DNA of 64,000 nucleotides from Marivivens donghaensis (GTDB lineage: Bacteria; Pseudomonadota; Alphaproteobacteria; Rhodobacterales; Rhodobacteraceae): the NCBI RefSeq assembly GCF_011806565.1, contig NZ_JAATOP010000014.1, positions 1 to 64,000 of the forward strand, read 5' to 3'. The notes beneath the pieces are model-generated. The model saw only the letters and a program-made list of their open reading frames with translations, made no database searches and was not told the DNA's origin. Of the stretch, positions 53,526 through 62,657 are shown piece by piece. Every line of letters begins with the position of its first letter. The stretch's first letter is position 1. The position numbers and the translations under genes are program-made.

Positions 53526-54932
53526 ATGTCCATTTCGCAGTCCGACCCGCAAAATCTGGTCATTCTCGGTGTTGCCGACAAAGACCTTCTGAAACGGAGA
53601 ATGGAGGCGAACGGGCGCAGCTATGCTCGCACGCTGATCGTCGATCCCGAGTGCGAAAGCGTCGCGCATTTCTTCGCTGGCGCGGAGTGTATCGAGGCGG
53701 TTGCCGGGGCTGCCGATGGGCCCAAGCGGATGCAGTGGTTCAACATGCCGGGCCTTCGCAGTACGCGCGATGTTGCGCCCGCGTTGAAGCGCCTCTTTCC
53801 AGGTTTGACCGTCACGAAAATAGCAGAAGTGCAAAGTATTCAGGTCTCTACTGTGCTTGGCAAACTGGGTGAGGCGGAATTCGACCTCTGGATTGACTTG
53901 CCGGGGGACGAAGCTGATGTGCTGGCCGCCGTGCTGGCCGATGCATCCTCCAAACGTATCGCGTCACTGAAAATCCGCACTGAAATCGAAGAGTATTTCG
54001 AGGGCAGCGCCCCGCAGCAGGCCGTGCAGGACACGTTGGTGAGCCACCACTTCACTGTAGGCTCCACTGGTCTGTCGGACCCCGACTGGCCCGATCTGAG
54101 TGTCGAGCCCGACGCGCTCGTCCGCGAGGTCGAAGAGCTGCGCACCCAGCTCGCCGAGGCCGAAACGATGGCCTACCGGATCAATGAGCTGACGGAGTCC
54201 GAAAAGGCACTGAAGCAGAAGCTGGAAGCCACCGAGAAGCGGCTGTCAGAGGCAGAAAAAAAGTCCTCTCTGGTCGATCAATTGGTGACGGCGAAGGAAG
54301 AACTGCAATCGCGCAACCTTGAGCTTGGGGCGCAGATCGAACAGCTGCGGGCCGAGGCAAAACGCGCTGCCGACCTCGAACAGAAGGCCGAGGCGCTGCA
54401 AGGTCAGCTCGATGGCGCGAACTCCGCCGTAAACGTCGCCCGCGCTGCGACCGAGGCGAAGGCAAAGGAACTGGACGAGGCCGCCGGTCAGATCGAGGAC
54501 CTGAAAAAGCAGGTTTACGAGAAGGCCAACACCCTCGATGACTACAAGGACCTCGTCGCCAAGAACGCCGAACTGACCAAGCAACTCGACGCCGAGAAAA
54601 AGGCTCATAATGCGGTGAAAACCGCACGCCAGAACGAGCGCGTGGCTGTCGCCGAAGCGCATGAAAAGGCGGCGCGCCTTGAACAGAACTACCGCGCCGC
54701 GCGGCAGGATCTATCGACCGCCCTCCAGCAGCAGACGATGACGCAGGCGAACTTCGCCGACCTTCAGCAGCGCTATAACAAATTGGCCGATGACAATCGG
54801 AAGTTTGCCGAATTGCTTGGCCAGTTGCAGCCGCGTCTGGTGGAGGCGGCGCAGCAGCTTCGGAGCACGGACAAACGCCTCGATGCGCCGAAGCCCAAGC
54901 GCGCGAAGCCTTCGAAAAAGACGAAGGTGTGA
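53526..54932 (+). CDS. Coiled-coil protein of the glycan locus
   Basis: 468 residues. Residues 1-190 are alpha/beta (LVILGVADKDLLKRRM, GPKRMQWFNMPGLRSTRD), somewhat like the N-terminal part of glycan methyltransferase-linked proteins, but without a catalytic motif I can name. Residues about 205-440 are a long charged coiled coil (VEELRTQLAEAETMAYRI onward), and the tail is basic (PKRAKPSKKTKV). ATG 53526 is preferred to the start at 53487. It lies 1 base before the methyltransferase gene, so it is probably a scaffold or length-control partner. Function is unknown. Confidence 0.75.
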   Translation: MSISQSDPQNLVILGVADKDLLKRRMEANGRSYARTLIVDPECESVAHFFAGAECIEAVAGAADGPKRMQWFNMPGLRSTRDVAPALKRLFPGLTVTKIAEVQSIQVSTVLGKLGEAEFDLWIDLPGDEADVLAAVLADASSKRIASLKIRTEIEEYFEGSAPQQAVQDTLVSHHFTVGSTGLSDPDWPDLSVEPDALVREVEELRTQLAEAETMAYRINELTESEKALKQKLEATEKRLSEAEKKSSLVDQLVTAKEELQSRNLELGAQIEQLRAEAKRAADLEQKAEALQGQLDGANSAVNVARAATEAKAKELDEAAGQIEDLKKQVYEKANTLDDYKDLVAKNAELTKQLDAEKKAHNAVKTARQNERVAVAEAHEKAARLEQNYRAARQDLSTALQQQTMTQANFADLQQRYNKLADDNRKFAELLGQLQPRLVEAAQQLRSTDKRLDAPKPKRAKPSKKTKV

Positions 54933-54933
54933 T

Positions 54934-56742
54934 GTGACCGACAAACCCGACAGCGCCGCTGACCTGTTCGATCAAGCCTCCTCGATGATCGAGGAGATGC
55001 AGCGCGAAACCGCGACAACTCTGCCCGCGCTGCCCCTGCCGAGCCTGCTGGAACGCTGCACCGAGCTGCTGTTCTCGGACGCCGTACCGGTTCTGCACGC
55101 GGTCCATGTCTTGGCGGGTCTCCCGCTCGCAAAGCCGGAGTGGTGGGAAAAGCGCACCGTCAATCTGTCATGCGTTTCAGTCGGTGACATGATGGCCGAG
55201 CTGCGCCGCACTGGCCTCGGCGATACCGAAATCAGCGAACTGATCGCGGATCATATCGGCGGGCTTCGTGCCGCTTTGCAAGCGCGAGGGAAGGACTTGC
55301 TGGTCCTGATCCCGACCGGTTTCGCGCAGTCGCCAGTGCTGATCGAAGGCGCCCAGAACCACGTGATCGTGGCGCACCCCGCAACGCTTTGGACAACTGC
55401 CAAACTGGGCGAATACACCCGCCCGTTCGAGCCGACCGCAGTTCACCGGATCGAGGATTTCGCCGACTGTATCTTTGGCGATCACCGCTCCTTGTTCAGG
55501 GCGCTTCAGGTGCGGGCGTTCGATTTCGTGCTGCCACAGGACGGCGAGGTGCAGGTCAAAGAGGTCGCCGTCAGCACCGAAGGCAAGCCGTTCGAGAAGC
55601 TCTGCAACAAGCTCGGTTATAGTCCCGCCAAGTTCGACAAACTCACGATCAAAGCGTCCGCCGCCCCCGCCGTTCATAGGTCTGACGTCGGGGAGACCGT
55701 TGCTCTGATCTCCGGCTTCATGCGCCGCGTGACCGAGATCGCGGACTATTTCGACATCGCGCCCGACATCGACTGGACCCACATCTACAAAACGCTCGAC
55801 GGCGCGCTGGCGAACCAAGGCGCGGACTTCTTCGAACTGGTCGAAAATGGCGTAACGGGCCGTAGCGATTTTGACCGTATCATGATGTACCTCGCCGCTT
55901 CTGCGCATTTCCATCAGGCAGGTCTGCGGCTCCATGCGCTCGATTTTGCTGGCCGCGCCGAGCAGCTGATCCAGCCGAGTGACCGCTGGCTGCGGGTCCT
56001 TGTCGCGACGCTGAAGGTCGACCTGAACGCCCAAAATGACGCGGTGTGGTACCTCGCCAGTGATGCGGTCGAGGCGGTGCAAGGGAACCTCCGCAAGACA
56101 CTCGATACCGTCCTCACCACCATCGCGCCGAAGCCTGCCGCTGCCGAACACGGCCACGCGCTGCTCATGACCCACTGGCAAACCAACCCGCCCGCTGACA
56201 TCGGGCGAAAGCGCAAGCTGATCGAAATCGGCACCACGCGCGAGGAAGTGCCGGGGCAGGGGTCGACCCGCAAGCTGGCGGAGGTCTGCAAGAACCTCGG
56301 GCTGGACTTTGTCACCGTCGACATGGACCCGCGCAATGGCCGTGAGGCGCAGCAGATGTTCGATCGCATGGGCTATGATTTCAAAGCGGTCACCAGCAAG
56401 GGCGAGGATTTCCTTGCCGCTTATGACGGCGAGATCGATTTCGTGTTTCTAGACGCTTACGATTTCGACCACGGGATGCACAGCGAGATCCGCCAGAGCC
56501 GCTACGAGAAGTTCCTCGGCGCGCGCATCGACGAAGAGGCCTGCCACAAGATGCACCTCGATTGCGCGGAGTCGCTGATCACCAAGCTCGCGCCCGACGG
56601 GTTGATCTGCTTTGACGATACATGGCAGGACGAGAATGGAAACTGGACGGCCAAGGGCACCACGGCGATGCCGTTCCTGCTCGCCAATGGCTTCGAGGTG
56701 ATCCGCAAGGAAAACAAAGCGGCGCTGCTCAAGCGCGTTTAA
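54934..56742 (+). CDS. Large protein with C-terminal SAM methyltransferase domain
   Basis: 602 residues. The N-terminal 430 residues are unassigned, partly helical. The C-terminal part is a class I methyltransferase-like domain: motif I RKLIEIGTTREEVPGQGST, acidic post-I LDFVTVDMDPRN, DFVFLDAYDFDH and LICFDDTWQDENGNW, the last like sugar or glycan methyltransferases. The start is GTG 54934, one base after the previous stop; an ATG at 54790 would lie inside the coiled-coil gene. It probably methylates a capsule sugar (inference). Confidence 0.75.
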   Translation: MTDKPDSAADLFDQASSMIEEMQRETATTLPALPLPSLLERCTELLFSDAVPVLHAVHVLAGLPLAKPEWWEKRTVNLSCVSVGDMMAELRRTGLGDTEISELIADHIGGLRAALQARGKDLLVLIPTGFAQSPVLIEGAQNHVIVAHPATLWTTAKLGEYTRPFEPTAVHRIEDFADCIFGDHRSLFRALQVRAFDFVLPQDGEVQVKEVAVSTEGKPFEKLCNKLGYSPAKFDKLTIKASAAPAVHRSDVGETVALISGFMRRVTEIADYFDIAPDIDWTHIYKTLDGALANQGADFFELVENGVTGRSDFDRIMMYLAASAHFHQAGLRLHALDFAGRAEQLIQPSDRWLRVLVATLKVDLNAQNDAVWYLASDAVEAVQGNLRKTLDTVLTTIAPKPAAAEHGHALLMTHWQTNPPADIGRKRKLIEIGTTREEVPGQGSTRKLAEVCKNLGLDFVTVDMDPRNGREAQQMFDRMGYDFKAVTSKGEDFLAAYDGEIDFVFLDAYDFDHGMHSEIRQSRYEKFLGARIDEEACHKMHLDCAESLITKLAPDGLICFDDTWQDENGNWTAKGTTAMPFLLANGFEVIRKENKAALLKRV

Positions 56743-56757
56743 GCGGGCTGCGCGGCG

Positions 56758-58032
56758 ATGAATGATAACGATAGTTCTGGCGGCCTTCTGACGGTCGATT
56801 GGGAGCTCGCCACAGAGCTGGAACGGGCGCTTTGGGAGCGGCCCGAGAAAGGCTCGACCGAGCTCGATATGCTCGACCCTTATCCGTTCCTGATGGGCGG
56901 AGAGCCGTTGGCGCACCATCCGGCGCACATCAAAGCGGCGCTTGACCGGTCGCTGCCGCTATTCCGTCAGTTCGTGTCCGAACGCACGTTGGACACGGCG
57001 GTCCTCGTGGGCAATGGACCGTCGCTTCTGAAAACCGACCTGTCCGCGCTCGAAGGGCAGGACGTCTACATCACCAACTATGCGGTGAAGAACGCGGACC
57101 TCGCGACACACGCCAAGGCTGTCGCAGTGTCCAATTACCTCGTCGCCGAGCAGGACCCAGCCGCGTTTCGCGATCTGAACGTCTGGAAGGTCTTCCCCGT
57201 CTGGCTGTCTCACATCCTGCCGCCCGACCCGAAGACGATTTACCTTAACGCCCAAGGCGGCGAATTAAGGTTTTCGACCGACGTGACCAGCCATGTGTTC
57301 TGGCACTCCACGGTGAGCTTTTTCTGGCTGCAAATCCTGTATTCGGCGGGCTACCGGAAGGTCTGCATGATCGGGTTCGACAACACCTACCAGCAGCCGA
57401 AGGACCTGCGCGAAGGGGACATTGTCGAGCAGACGGCCGACGACGCCAACCACTTCGACGCCAGCTATTTCAAGGGGAAGAAATGGCAGGCGGCGGACAC
57501 GGGGAAAATGGCCGAAACTTATGACATTTCACGCAAAATCTACGAGGCCGACGGCCGCGAGATCGTCAATTGCACAGTCGGCGGCGCGCTCGAGGTCTTT
57601 CGCCGTGGCGATCTGGCGGAGGAGCTTTCTCCGGCTGTGCCGTTGCCAAAGCCGGAGCGTTTGCGGACCAAGGAGCGGACCGCCATTGTGGTGCGGTTCG
57701 ATGCGTCCGAACTGGAGGAGCTGGAGGATATCTGGACCAAGCTTGACCAATGGCGCGTCAGCGACGTGGCCATCATTCCGGTCTGCGCCGACGCCTGTCC
57801 GTTAACCATCCTGCCGGATGTCGTCGAACATGCCGGCAGCGATGCGGAGTTGACCGATCTTTTGCAGCACCAGCCGCTCAACCACCTCTATTTCGCGGAC
57901 GTCAGCACCCTGCGGAAGACGCTCGAAACCTACCGCACCACTGGCGCGAGGCTCTATGCACAGATCGAACAGATGCCGGCTCGCAAAGCAGCCTCGACCC
58001 ATCTGATCGAAGCTTTCACTTTCGCGCCTTAA
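56758..58032 (+). CDS. DUF115/Maf-like glycan-associated protein
   Basis: 424 residues. The core (about 75-250) has the DUF115/MptE-like pattern: AVLVGNGPSLLKTDLSALEG, VYITNYAVKNADLATHAKAV, a central TSHVFWHSTVSFFWLQILYS and VCMIGFDNTYQQPKDL with HFDASYFKGKKW. Members include motility accessory factors and nucleotide-sugar-using transferases in surface-glycan loci. The exact reaction is unknown. The remaining C-terminal part is unassigned. It lies 15 bp after the methyltransferase. Confidence 0.75.
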   Translation: MNDNDSSGGLLTVDWELATELERALWERPEKGSTELDMLDPYPFLMGGEPLAHHPAHIKAALDRSLPLFRQFVSERTLDTAVLVGNGPSLLKTDLSALEGQDVYITNYAVKNADLATHAKAVAVSNYLVAEQDPAAFRDLNVWKVFPVWLSHILPPDPKTIYLNAQGGELRFSTDVTSHVFWHSTVSFFWLQILYSAGYRKVCMIGFDNTYQQPKDLREGDIVEQTADDANHFDASYFKGKKWQAADTGKMAETYDISRKIYEADGREIVNCTVGGALEVFRRGDLAEELSPAVPLPKPERLRTKERTAIVVRFDASELEELEDIWTKLDQWRVSDVAIIPVCADACPLTILPDVVEHAGSDAELTDLLQHQPLNHLYFADVSTLRKTLETYRTTGARLYAQIEQMPARKAASTHLIEAFTFAP

Positions 58033-58061
58033 TCGACGTCTACGTAGCCGTTGTTGCTGCG

Positions 58062-59126
58062 TTACGACTCCAGCGAGTTGCGTTTGTTGTCGGGGCGGAC
58101 GACCCAGCTGAAGTGGCGCGGGTCGGAGGTCATCATGTGTTTGACCATTTGCGCGAAACCTTCGTAGCGGCGCATTTCGCCGTCCGAGAAATGGTCCTTC
58201 GCGTCGAGCGATTGCGGCTTCTCGACGGCCTTGTCCTGCGCGGCCTCGAGGGCAGGAACGAACAGCGGTTTGCCGAAATACTCGGAGTCCAACTGCCGCG
58301 CATCGTCGCCGTAGGTCTTGAGCATCTTCTTCGCCAGACCCTTGTGCAGTTGCAGTTTCGTGCCGCTTCGCGCGGGAATTCCGGCGAGGTGGTCGCTCAG
58401 AAACCGCCCAAACGCCTTGCGCTGATCTTCAAGCGCGTTGGTGTCTTCTTCGCGGAAGGTGTGGTGCAGATGGCGGAACATGGCAAGGTCTTCGACGGTC
58501 ATCGCCGCATTTGCCTTCGTTTTCTGCGTGATCGTGAAATCGCCTCCGCTCAGCATGAAATCCAGAAAATCGGCAACGACATCGCCGTCTTTCAGTTCCG
58601 ACCGCACGAACGGGCGCACATGCATCTGATCGCCGAACACCGCGCGCCATTTGGCGAGGCGCTTGGCGTAGTACAGAAGGCCGTTGCGCTCGGTTCGCTG
58701 GAACATGGTCGCGAGGTCGGACATATACATGCCGTTCTTGCTTCGCTCGGCAAAGATCGACATCAGCCGCTCGGCGTGGGGGCGGATTTAGGCGATGAGG
58801 CGCATGTTGCCCATCAGTTCGGGCATGTATTCTTCGAGCGCGGCTTTGAGCGCCTCGGGCTCAATGTATTCCAGATGCTCTGGCAGAGATCACGCCAACG
58901 TCCGCGTCCGATGCCAACAGAGCCTCTGCCGCGGGCGCCAAAGTCCGGCTGGTTTTCTTGCCGGTATTGTTCGCCTTCAGCGACTTGGCGAGCGGGTTAT
59001 GGCTGAACCGCGCGGGATAGCAGACGGTTTTGGAGCCCGACGTATAGCCGCCCGACGACAGAAGATGCTGGATCGAGGTCGTTCCGGTTTTGCAGTCGCC
59101 GAGGTGGATAACGAGTTCTTTAACTA
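58062..59126 (-). pseudogene. Decayed sulfotransferase-like gene, paralogue of the next gene upstream
   Basis: This aligns with the 359-residue neighbour (59133-60212) over its whole length, but three lesions are visible. The start codon position reads ATA (complement of 59124-59126) instead of ATG, followed by VKELVIHLGDCKTGTTSIQ. One extra base near 58881 shifts the frame in GVISA|EHLEYIEPEAL. A TAA stop (complement of 58788-58790) replaces the Tyr or Tyr-like codon in LIA*IRPHAERL. Downstream the frame is open for 233 residues (58763 to 58062: SIFAERSKNGMY to DNKRNSLES) and could still be translated as a fragment. Confidence 0.85.
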
Positions 59127-59132
59127 TCTTAC

Positions 59133-60212
59133 TCAGTCTTTACGGTTTTTGAGGAAAACGTCGAGCGGGCGGCGCTGTTCCTCGGGGCGGAGCGCCCAGT
59201 TGAAGTGCTTCGGGTCCGACGCCATCAGGTGCTGGAGGATGCTCGCGAACGCCTCGTAGCGGCGGATTTCCTCGGGCGAGAAATTGTCTTTCGGATTAAG
59301 CGATTGCGGCTCGTCGATCGCTTTGCCTGGCGCGGCTTCGAGGGCGGGGACGAAAATCGGTCGGCCAAAGAATTCGCGATCAACAATTTCCGCGTCCTCG
59401 CGGTAGGTTTCCGCCACCTTCTCTGCCAGTGCCTTGTGCATCCGCAATTTGGTGCCGCCCGCGCTCGGGATATTGCCGAGGTGTTCGCTCATGAACCAGC
59501 CGAACGCCTTGCGCTGCTCGACGAGCGACTCGGTTTCATCGTCGCGGAAGGTCTGGTGCAGCAGGCGCATCATGGAGATGTCTTCGACCGACAGGGACTC
59601 GTTGGCCTGCGTTTCCTGAGTAATTTTGAAATCGGTGGTGCGAAGCGCAAAGCTGAAGAAATCCTGCACCACGTCGCCGTTCAGCAGTTCTGAGCGCACG
59701 AAGGGGCGCACCTCATAACGGTCGCCAAACACCTCGCGCCATTTGCGCAGGCGGGGGGCGTAGTGCAGCAGACCGCCATCGTCGGCCTTGTCGTGCATCG
59801 CTTCGAGCGAGCGCATGAACAGGCCCTTCTTGCTCCGCTCGGCAAAGCTGGACACAAGGCGGTCGGCGTGGGGGCGGACGTAGGCCACAAGACGCATCTT
59901 CTCCAGCATCTTGGGCATGTATTTCTTCAGCGCGTCATGCAGCACTTCGGGGTCGACGAACTCGAAATGTTCGGCAGAGATCACGCCGATTTTCGCATCG
60001 CTCTTGGCAAGCTGCTGGCGGGTTTTGACGAAGCGCTGCTTCTGGTTGTCTGTGTCCTGCGTCAGCGTTTTCGCGAGCGGGATATGGTTGAAGCGCGCCG
60101 TGTAGCAGATTGATTTACCGGGGGCTTCCCATGCCTCTGCGGCGAGGATCGACTGCACCGAGGTCGTGCCCGTTTTGCAATCGCCCAAATGGAATACAAG
60201 CTCTTCGACCAT
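59133..60212 (-). CDS. Sulfotransferase-like protein
   Basis: 359 residues. The start has the PAPS-type phosphate loop FHLGDCKTGTTSVQSIL, followed by a Ser/His region (VISAEHFEFVDPEVL) and the VAYVRPHADRLVSSFAERSK segment, which resembles the 3'-phosphate-binding R-P-x-x-R-x-x-S element of sulfotransferases. It would transfer sulfate from PAPS to a glycan. The donor and acceptor are inferred from family and from the capsule context. It lies 6 bp upstream of its decayed paralogue on the same strand and is divergent from two more sulfotransferase genes. Confidence 0.75.
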   Translation of the reverse strand: MVEELVFHLGDCKTGTTSVQSILAAEAWEAPGKSICYTARFNHIPLAKTLTQDTDNQKQRFVKTRQQLAKSDAKIGVISAEHFEFVDPEVLHDALKKYMPKMLEKMRLVAYVRPHADRLVSSFAERSKKGLFMRSLEAMHDKADDGGLLHYAPRLRKWREVFGDRYEVRPFVRSELLNGDVVQDFFSFALRTTDFKITQETQANESLSVEDISMMRLLHQTFRDDETESLVEQRKAFGWFMSEHLGNIPSAGGTKLRMHKALAEKVAETYREDAEIVDREFFGRPIFVPALEAAPGKAIDEPQSLNPKDNFSPEEIRRYEAFASILQHLMASDPKHFNWALRPEEQRRPLDVFLKNRKD

Positions 60213-60349
60213 CGCAGTCTACCCTTTACGCCACGACCATGCGGCAATTTTTCTTAAAGCGGCTACGCTATTGAAAGACAACTATCTTCCCCCGCGACGC
60301 GATCTTGTCTATGAAGGTTGGGCTTATCAAGAGAGTACATTTTTCAAAG

Positions 60350-61471
60350 ATGAAAGTCGTTCTGTATATCGGCCATCATAAGGTTGGATCGACTGCTCTC
60401 CAGAGCTTTTTCGCGCAGAATTGGCACTCTTTTGCGACCCGCGGGATTCTGTATCCGAGCGTTGAGGCATTGGGCACCGCGCGGAACATCAAATCCCTGA
60501 TCGACGGGGCCAATCCGCCGCTCGTACAATCGACAGTCGTCCGCGAGCCGCACAACGCGCTGGCCTTCGCGATGCTGAGCGATGCGAAGGGCGGCCAGAT
60601 GCCTCCCTACCAGCAGGGCCTGCCCCACGTGACCGAGATGTGGCGCTACGTCGACCAGCAGATCACCATGCTGAAGCCCGAAACGCTGGTGCTGTGTTCC
60701 GAGGTCATGTCGAATTTCGGTAAGGCCGCGCCGGACCTGATCGACGTTCTAAAGACCAATTTCAAAGGTGCGGAGATCGAGATTTATTGCGCCCTTCGCG
60801 CGCCCGACCAGTACCTCGCATCGTGGCACGGGCAGCGGTTGAAGCTAGGCCATCAGGTCGAACCGCTGAGCGGGAAGGCGGCGCTGCAATACCGCAAGGG
60901 CGTCCATTTCGACTACGCGGGGATGCTGCGCCCGTGGCTGGCTGCGTTCCCGAAGGCGACGTTCCACATCCGCAACTACGCCGACATTTTGGAAACCGGC
61001 GGCGCGGTGGAGGATTTCCTCGCACAGACCGGCCTCGAATGCCCTGATCCGTCACCGATCAAGGGCGCTGCCAACCCCAGCCTGCCCTATGCCACTTACG
61101 AAATCATGCGCCGCGCGAACTATGCGCTGAGCCGTGACGACCAGCAGAAACTGCGAAACCACATGACGCGCGAGCGGATGCGCAAGCGCCTGCCGCCGAA
61201 CAAGGATATCGAGCTGTTCGGTGAGGATGTGCGGCGCAAGCTCTATAAATCCTTCGCGCCGATCCATCAGGAAATCTCTGACATCGCAGGGGTAGATGAA
61301 TTCTTCCCGGGCCTTGAATCGATGCTGCAAACCAACCCCGTCGCCGAGGCGGACGTTGTAGGCGAGGCGCTTAACAAGGTAAATTTGACCTGGGAGCGGT
61401 CGCTGCTACCTCGTTCGGTCAGGTCATATTTGTGGAAGTGTACGTATCGACAGTGGTTTGGCCGCAATTAA
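60350..61471 (+). CDS. Sulfotransferase-like protein, tandem copy 1
   Basis: 373 residues from ATG 60350. P-loop-type start VVLYIGHHKVGSTALQSFF and a 3'-phosphate element in YCALRAPDQYLASWHGQR. It is strongly similar to the next gene through the whole length (same GHHK-GSTALQ, SWHGQRLK, FHIRNYADIL and DEFFPG landmarks), so the pair is a tandem duplication. The start is set by alignment with that copy; the longer frame from TTG 60305 is not supported. It probably sulfates a surface glycan. Confidence 0.78.
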   Translation: MKVVLYIGHHKVGSTALQSFFAQNWHSFATRGILYPSVEALGTARNIKSLIDGANPPLVQSTVVREPHNALAFAMLSDAKGGQMPPYQQGLPHVTEMWRYVDQQITMLKPETLVLCSEVMSNFGKAAPDLIDVLKTNFKGAEIEIYCALRAPDQYLASWHGQRLKLGHQVEPLSGKAALQYRKGVHFDYAGMLRPWLAAFPKATFHIRNYADILETGGAVEDFLAQTGLECPDPSPIKGAANPSLPYATYEIMRRANYALSRDDQQKLRNHMTRERMRKRLPPNKDIELFGEDVRRKLYKSFAPIHQEISDIAGVDEFFPGLESMLQTNPVAEADVVGEALNKVNLTWERSLLPRSVRSYLWKCTYRQWFGRN

Positions 61472-61533
61472 TGCTCTGCCTCTCTGGCGCGATGCGTTAA
61501 GTATTAACTGAATTTGAACCGGAAGTTTTGTCC

Positions 61534-62631
61534 ATGAAAGTCGTTCTGTACATCGGCCACCACAAAGCCGGTTCGACCGCTCTACAGGACTTTCTTGCGC
61601 GCAACTGGAAGGGGCTGGCGCAGGCCGGCGTCCTTTATCCCAACGTTGAGGCGCACGGCGCTGCTGGCAATATGTTCCAGCTGCTCAAAGGCGATCTGCC
61701 TGACGCCGCGCTTCCTGTCCACATCCGCGAGCCGCACAGCGCGCTGGCCTACCGGATGATCGCGGACGTATCGCAGCGCCCGATCCCCAAGCAATTCCAA
61801 GGACTTCCCGCCACGCGCCAGATGCTCCGCGCAATCCGCACGCAGGTCGATCTGCTGGAGCCGAACACCGTGATCCTCTGCTCCGAAGCCTTCGCGAATT
61901 TCGGACAGGTGAACCCCGAACTGGTCGACCGGCTCGTCCAACCGTTCGAGGGCGCCGAGTTCCAGATCTACTGCGCGCTGCGCCGCCCCGACGAGTATGT
62001 CACCTCGTGGCACGGTCAGCGCCTGAAGGTCGGCGAAAAGGCCACGCCGCTTTCGGCGGGTGGGCTTAAGGACTACTTCGGCGGCATCCATTTTGACTAC
62101 CGTCAGGTGGTGGAGGCGTGGATCGACCGCGTGCCGAATGCCAAAATCTCCATCCGTAACTACGCCGATGTGCTGGGCGCTGGCGGCTCGGCGGAGGACT
62201 TCATGGGCCAGACGAGCCTCGCGATGCCCGACCCGATGATCCCTGCGCGACGCGCCAACGAAAGCCTGCCGCTCGCCGCCTATCCGATCATGGAAAAGGC
62301 CGTGCACAAGCTCGAACAGCCCGCGATTTTCAAGCTCTCGCGCTATCTGCAAAACCACGGCGCGAAGTTGACAGACGTCAACAATCGCGACGTCGAGGTA
62401 CTCGGCACGGCGCAACGCCAGAAACTGTGGGACGAATTTGTCCCTGTGTCCGATTACCTGCGGAAATACGCCGCGACGGGGACGGAATTCTTCCCCGACA
62501 TCGATAAAGTCAAAGAGGCGCGCCCCGTGCCTGCCGACGAAGCTGCCGCCGCGCTGGTCAAAGCGATCGACGTGTCGAAGCTTCAGAACGAACAAGCAGC
62601 GGACTTCGTGCGCGACCTCGCCGGTCGTTGA
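61534..62631 (+). CDS. Sulfotransferase-like protein, tandem copy 2
   Basis: 365 residues from ATG 61534: VVLYIGHHKAGSTALQDFL, YCALRRPDEYVTSWHGQR, ISIRNYADVLGAGGSAEDF, TGTEFFPDIDKVKEAR. It is a clear paralogue of the preceding gene and more distant from the minus-strand pair. A near-perfect parS-like sequence (GTTGACAGACGTCAAC, 62367-62382) occurs within the coding region. It lies 26 bp before the glycosyltransferase gene. Confidence 0.78.
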   Translation: MKVVLYIGHHKAGSTALQDFLARNWKGLAQAGVLYPNVEAHGAAGNMFQLLKGDLPDAALPVHIREPHSALAYRMIADVSQRPIPKQFQGLPATRQMLRAIRTQVDLLEPNTVILCSEAFANFGQVNPELVDRLVQPFEGAEFQIYCALRRPDEYVTSWHGQRLKVGEKATPLSAGGLKDYFGGIHFDYRQVVEAWIDRVPNAKISIRNYADVLGAGGSAEDFMGQTSLAMPDPMIPARRANESLPLAAYPIMEKAVHKLEQPAIFKLSRYLQNHGAKLTDVNNRDVEVLGTAQRQKLWDEFVPVSDYLRKYAATGTEFFPDIDKVKEARPVPADEAAAALVKAIDVSKLQNEQAADFVRDLAGR

Positions 62632-62657
62632 AGCCCGCCAAGAAAGAGCGACCGCCT

